Shown: piece by piece, positions 59,400-64,000 of the stretch
How the letters are laid out: every line of letters begins with the position of its first letter
Position numbering within the stretch: the stretch's first letter is position 1
Origin: Lottia gigantea
Lineage: Eukaryota; Mollusca; Gastropoda; Lottiidae
DNA length: 64,000 bases
Direction: 5' to 3'
NCBI RefSeq assembly: GCF_000327385.1
Contig: NW_008707550.1
Coordinates: 687,585 to 751,584 of the forward strand
Translations under genes and position numbers: made by a program
Notes under the pieces: model-generated
Database searches by the model: none
The model's input: only the letters and a program-made list of their open reading frames with translations
What the model was told of the DNA's origin: nothing

Positions 59400-59543
59400 T
59401 TGACAATCAGAAAAATCGAAAAATATTTAGTATGAGTTATTCAGTACGCGTTCAAGTTTTAGCCTGTCAACAATCTAGAAGGCCCAATTTATTACAAATC
59501 AAAGCTGCCAGTGGGCGTATTATACTTTGCCTGGCAAGCTATC
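59400..59543 (+). repeat. Right piece of the split tandem-cored element, copy 5
   Basis: Begins near ATTGACAATCAGAAAAATCG, contains AAAAATATTTAGTATGAGTT of the 163-bp unit, and ends in the family 3' end TTTGCCTGGCAAGCTATC. Confidence 0.7.
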
Positions 59544-59800
59544 TTTTCAATAGTTTTATCATTTTCAGAAGCTGTAGTAGCTAAAGCCAAATGTAACAAC
59601 AACATTGTCTAAAGTTACCTAATAGAACGATGAGATTACTATTTTTCGTACAAAATTAGTGACAATACTGTTTGATATTGCAACAAACTTGAAAATAATC
59701 AGTAATTCGATGTAGAAAATTGAAGGGAGAGCGAAGACAGTAGATCGTAATACACAAATTATATCAAAATATCCCTTTACCATAATATTTATCGTTTCAG

Positions 59801-59850
59801 GTTAAAGGGTCGAGTCATTAGGAATGGAAGCTAGTTCTATAACATTCCAG
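59801..59850 (+). CDS. Repeat gene, probable first coding exon
   Basis: An acceptor (TTTATCGTTTCAG) precedes a 50-base exon with ATG at 59824 in good context (TTAGGAATGG). It reads MEASSITFQ and ends in phase 0 at GTTTGT. Joined in phase to the exon at 60419 the start becomes MEASSITFQ-EDVKKLFG. I chose this start because the next exon opens in phase 0 without an ATG of its own. An additional 5' untranslated exon must lie upstream. A short exon like this could be coincidence. Confidence 0.6.
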
Positions 59851-60418
59851 GTTTGTAGGCTCAAATGTTTTATATTGTTTACTCTTTATCCATCAGTCCG
59901 GCCACAATATTAGATTCTGCTCACTCCATGAGCTGCAATATTTTTCAGACATCTTTTACATTTTTTGGTGTGTATATTTATTTCAAGCTTAATTGAATAA
60001 AATAAAATGCAGATTGCAATAGTGTAAATTTTGCCTGGACAGTTACCTATCATTTCGATATGCAAAACATGTATCACATGAAGTCTTATCTATTTCCTCG
60101 GAATATGATTAATTTCTTTCGGAGGTCCTACTTTTAAACTATTGAAGATGGGCAATGCCACACAGTTTGAAATTGGGCAAATTTTTCTTGAACTGTGACC
60201 CATCATTCTTCAAGTTTCGATGTACACAGCAAGTAACAAACGAAGTCTTATCTTGTTCCTCGTCGGAATATGATCACTTTCTTTTGGACCACAGTGGACT
60301 CATCTATTGTGACCAAAATGTATACTGTATTGAAAACAGGTTGATTCATGGTGACATTAAAGACAACTTTTTATTTGAAGTTTTTAATGCAAGCTTACCA
60401 TTATTCTTATCATTGTAG

Positions 60419-60880
60419 GAAGACGTGAAAAAGTTATTTGGAACATTGTTGCCAGAGAACGGGAATAAATCGAAGGAAAAAAAAGACGACCAAGCTCCAT
60501 TGACTAATGAAAAATATGAAGAGAAAATCGTACGAAGCCCTCAAACTATCCAATCCACTCGGCAAACCAGACCACCGATTTACGAATATCCTTCCGTTTC
60601 ATGGAAACAAGGACCGGAAGATAAAAAGTGGAAATTTGAACGTTCGACCAGGAAAACCGTGTTTCCAAACCACATCCTAAATGTTTATCAACAGTATCCA
60701 AGTGCAATTATTTCCGGAATTGAGGGAGTCCCTGAGAAGATCAAAATCACAATGCAAAGAGCATTACACAGAAATGTACCACATCTTGGACAACCGTTTC
60801 ACAATCAGCAGCTTCAAGAGGACCCAGAAACTCGCACTATTGGAAAGAAGTCTAAAGGACAAAAAAACCCAACTGCTATG
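60419..60880 (+). CDS. Repeat gene, second coding exon
   Basis: Between TTATCATTGTAG and GTAAAT, 154 codons, phase 0 at both ends. It reads EDVKKLFGTLLPENG, a Lys-rich stretch, then an ordered-looking block YPSVSWKQGPEDKKWKFER and FPNHILNVYQQYPSAIISGI, which is the best candidate for a folded or conserved segment of this protein. Family not recognised. Mostly basic and hydrophilic; no membrane segment. Confidence 0.75.
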
Positions 60881-61612
60881 GTAAATATTTCCAATTTGGA
60901 ATTTTAGTTTGTAACATTGCGGTTAAGCACAGGCATTGTAACCTCTACTGATAGAGCAATGTTTGTGAAGTTAGTTTAAAAAATGATATAGAATATTTGA
61001 AATGCAAATCCATAATCTTCCGAATCTGAAATAATTAGTATAGAAACGCACTTTACACAATCCAAATTTCTCAATGTCAGTTTACAAATCAATTTCAATT
61101 GGGCTTATCTGTTCTGCTTTTCAACATGTAAATTCCAAAATATTGGGCAAGGGAAATACTAGCTGTAACGTCTGTGAGAATAATTGTAACAGATTATTAA
61201 GGAACGTTTTGACGGACTAATTATAAACATAAGAAATTAGGAAAAATGTAAATTATAATAGCCATTGTCAAACGCATTTTGATTCTTTGCCACTGTCATG
61301 AAATTGCGTGAACTTCATCGTATTAAATAAAGAGAAATATAGAAATATTAAAACAGAACCTAAAAAAACATGTTGTTACTCAGAGTTTCACGCTATGCGA
61401 TCTTCCATTAGCGCAGTGGCTACAGATAACTTGATAAAACGATTCAGCATCACTCAAAGCGTTTCTACGAGGGTGGTGGTTGCCCAGAAAAGATGATCCA
61501 TTTTCCCCTATTTATTGTATCTTGTATTTCTGTCTACAGCCAATAACCGTCAAAAATATCTATCAGACTGGTGGACATTCAAATTCACATTATTTGTACT
61601 TTTGTTTTTCAG
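60881..61612 (+). other. Intron of the repeat gene
   Basis: Donor ATG|GTAAAT and acceptor TTTGTTTTTCAG. Nothing else seen in it. Confidence 0.75.
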
Positions 61613-64000
61613 AGATTAACTAAGAGTGCGATGGCAAGATTGCCCTCGCCTAGTAAAAGCAGTTCACCTAAAACTAAGCAATCGTCAGAAAGATCAAAGT
61701 CCTCTTCAAGACATGGCAGAGATGTTAATTTTGCGGAATATTCGTCGATAGAGGATGTTCTACACGCTGTTACTGAACGACAAAGGATTAAGCATCGTAT
61801 ACTCAAATACGATGAAGAGTCACCTAATGATACAAATAGCATAACTACAAAATCTTCAAATACCCCAGAATCCTCGATGATTTCAAGTCGTGGTAGTGAT
61901 ATTAATTTGGCAAAATTTTCTTCAATACAGGATGCTTTGAAGGCAGTTAGTGAACGACAAAGAAGAACGAGGACTAAACATCGTGAGCTTACAAAAGAAG
62001 ATGCCTCGACTCGATATGTTAACTCTGAGACTAATCCAGAAGAACAATTTCCAGAACAATCTGAACTACATCGAAGAGATTCCACAGATTCATCACCAAC
62101 AAAGTCTCCACAACTGAGGATTTCTTCTGATCGAGAAGAAACAGAGTTTTCAACTGTGAACAAATGTACAGACAAGGAAAATGTTCCAAAAGCTCCACCT
62201 CCGCCACCAATAAAGTCACAAAAATTGAAATGGTCGGACTCTTCAACTGCAAGCGAGTCTAAAGAAAATGAAAATGTTCCTACAAATGAAATGATAGTTC
62301 CAAAAGCTCCACCTCCGCCACCAATTAAAACACTTCAAATAAAAAAATCGGGTACTTCAACTGCAAATAGATCCAAAGAGAAAGAAAATGTCCCTACAGC
62401 AAGCGAAATGATAGTTCCAAAAGCTCCACCTCCGCCACCAATTAAAACACTTCAAATAAAAAAATCGGGTACTTCAACTGCAAATAGATCTAAAGAAAAA
62501 GAAAATGTCCCTACAGCAAGTGAAATGATAGTTCCCAAAGCTCCACCTCCGCCACCAATTAAAACACTTAAAATAAAAAAATCCGGTACTTCAACTGTAA
62601 GCAAGTCTAAAGAAAAAGTAAATGTTATTATAGAAAATAAAACGATAGTTCCCAAAGCTCCATCTCCGCCACCAATTAAAACATTTACAATAAAAAAATC
62701 GGGTACTTCAACTGTAAATAGATCTAAAGAAAAAGAAAATGTCCCTACAGAAAGTCAAATGATAGTTGCAAAAGCTCCACCTCCGCCACAAATTAAAACA
62801 CTTAAAATAAAAAAATCCGGTACTTCAACTGCAAATAGATCTAAAGAGAAAGAAAATGTCCCTACAGCTAGAGAGATAGTTCCAAAAGCTCCACCTCCGC
62901 CACCAATTAAAACACTTAAAATAAAAAAATCCGGTACTTCAACTGCAAATAGATCTAAAGAGAAAGAAAATGTCCCTACAGCTAGAGAGATAGTTCCAAA
63001 AGCTCCACCTCCGCCACAAATAAAAACACTTAAAATGAAAATTTCGGGTACTTCAACTGCAGGGAATTCTAAAGAAAAAGGAAACTTATCCAAAAGAAGT
63101 AAAGTGATTAAAATGAAAATTTCGGGTACTTCAACTGCAGGAAATTCTAAAGAAAAAGAAAATGTTTACACAGCAAGTAAAACGATAATCCCACAAGCTC
63201 AACCTCCGCCACCAATTAAATCACTAAAAATGAAAATTTCAAAAGAAAAAGAAAATGGCCCCAAACTAAGTGAAGTGATAGTTCCGATAGCTCCACCTCT
63301 TCCACTTATTAAATCACTTAAAGGAAAACGATTGGAGTCTTCACTTGCATACAGATCTGAAGCAAAAGAAAATGTTCCTACAGATAGTAAAATGATAATG
63401 CGAGAAGCTCAAAATCAGCCACCGCATAAAACACTTAAAATGAATAATTCTTGGATTTCACTTAAATATAGATCTGAAGAAAAAGAAAATGTTCACACAG
63501 CAAGAAAAATGATAGTTCGACAGGCTCCACATCCGCCACCAATTAAAACACTTAAAATACAAAAATTGGAGACTTCAACTGCAGGAAATTTTAAAAAAAA
63601 AGAACCTATAGCAAGTCCAATGAGAGTTTTACAAGTTCAAACTCCGCCACCGATTAAAACACTTAAAATAAACAAATCCGAGACTTCACTTGCATACCGA
63701 TCTGCAGAAAAAGGAAATAGTTCCAAACGAAGAAAAAGTGTTACTATTGATCAACCACTAATAAAATTGGCGAAAGAATCCGTAAAAATTAAAACACCAA
63801 AAGTGAAAGCGTTAGAAAAAAAGAGGTCTCAACCTTCAACGGCAAACTTACATCATAAATCTGCTCAAGCCTCACAATCTCCATCCAAACAATCAACCGA
63901 AACAGTACCACTACCAATGATAAGAATAACAGATGATGAGGGACAGGAAAGTATTGAAGCTTCGTATAAGAAACGCAAACATAAATCACCACCAATAAAA
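61613..64000 (+). CDS. Repeat gene, last visible exon: PPPPP and KEN-containing tandem units, runs off the window
   Basis: Open in one frame for 796 codons from the acceptor to the window edge, starting RLTKSAMARLPSPSKSSS in phase with 60880. First a 28-residue block occurs twice (SSRHGRDVNFAEYSSIEDVL and SSRGSDINLAKFSSIQDAL, each followed by xAVxERQR). From about 62175 to 63700 come some thirteen units near 39 residues: IVPKAPPPPPIKTLKIKKSG, then TSTANRSKEKENVPTASEM. The PPPPP core suits profilin, EVH1, SH3 or WW binding. Eleven units carry the tripeptide KEN, mostly as EKENVPT. The tail (SYKKRKHKSPPIK) is basic. Probably disordered. No family recognised; the C-terminus is beyond the window. 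Confidence 0.85.
62175..63700 (+). repeat. Coding tandem repeat, unit about 117 bp
   Basis: Units between 62280 and 63000 are nearly identical (AAAGCTCCACCTCCGCCACC, AAATCGGGTACTTCAACTGC, AAAGAAAATGTCCCTACAGC). From about 63000 on they diverge progressively, with partial units and loss of prolines. A partial extra unit lies near 63100-63150. Confidence 0.9.

Noticed and set aside
60155-60418. 87-residue + strand frame before the second exon of the repeat gene
   Set aside because: It runs straight through the polypyrimidine tract and acceptor at 60416-60418 and is in intron sequence duplicated nearby.
61609-63093. Several - strand frames rich in Val, Leu, Phe and Gly runs
   Set aside because: Antisense shadows of the PPPPP/KEN repeat exon, which is open over the whole span in the + direction.

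Overview
The window is A+T-rich animal DNA with spliced genes, long introns and dense non-autonomous repeats. A tRNA-derived SINE with a conserved central segment, tandem-cored mobile repeats like the 'pearl' elements known from molluscs, and overall texture suggest a lophotrochozoan, most likely a mollusc; the species cannot be told.

Layout. (1) 1-25.9 kb, + strand: a BMP type II receptor gene (BMPR2). Seven coding exons are visible, from the cysteine-rich ectodomain to the stop at 24987; the signal-peptide exon is not recognised. Its introns carry a 22-bp-type minisatellite, a foldback element and several short inverted-repeat elements. (2) 25.9-30.4 kb: intergenic, only short repeats. (3) 35465-30414, - strand: a gene not recognisable as a named family. 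Four exons with matching phases encode a short acidic/basic segment, one membrane-spanning helix, a long Ser/Lys-rich stretch, a PPPPP tract and twelve tandem WH2-like actin-binding motifs plus a degenerate thirteenth. Its 5' end is not found. (4) 36-45.5 kb: repeat-rich, with two related foldback elements, a 2.1-kb transposon with about 200-bp inverted ends, and a 2.2-kb tandem-cored element. (5) 45.7-55.0 kb: a fossil Polinton/Maverick with PLA2-like and integrase domains, protease, fibre-like coiled coil, protein-primed PolB, minor-capsid-like and packaging-ATPase regions; no major capsid gene was recognised. (6) 55.0-59.4 kb: a Penelope-like retroelement with an SGNH-hydrolase first ORF, reverse transcriptase and GIY-YIG endonuclease, then a 21-bp minisatellite and a poly-A run. 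Regions 5 and 6 together appear to split an older tandem-cored element (45517-45685 and 59400-59543). (7) 59.8-64.0 kb, + strand: a second unrecognised gene, three exons in consistent phase running off the window, whose last exon holds about thirteen 39-residue units, many carrying PPPPP and a KEN tripeptide.

The strongest candidates for something undescribed are the membrane-anchored WH2-array protein and the PPPPP/KEN repeat protein. Also notable, two tandem-cored elements end 6 and 18 bases from two splice acceptors of the WH2 gene. Everything here is read by eye; no database search was run.
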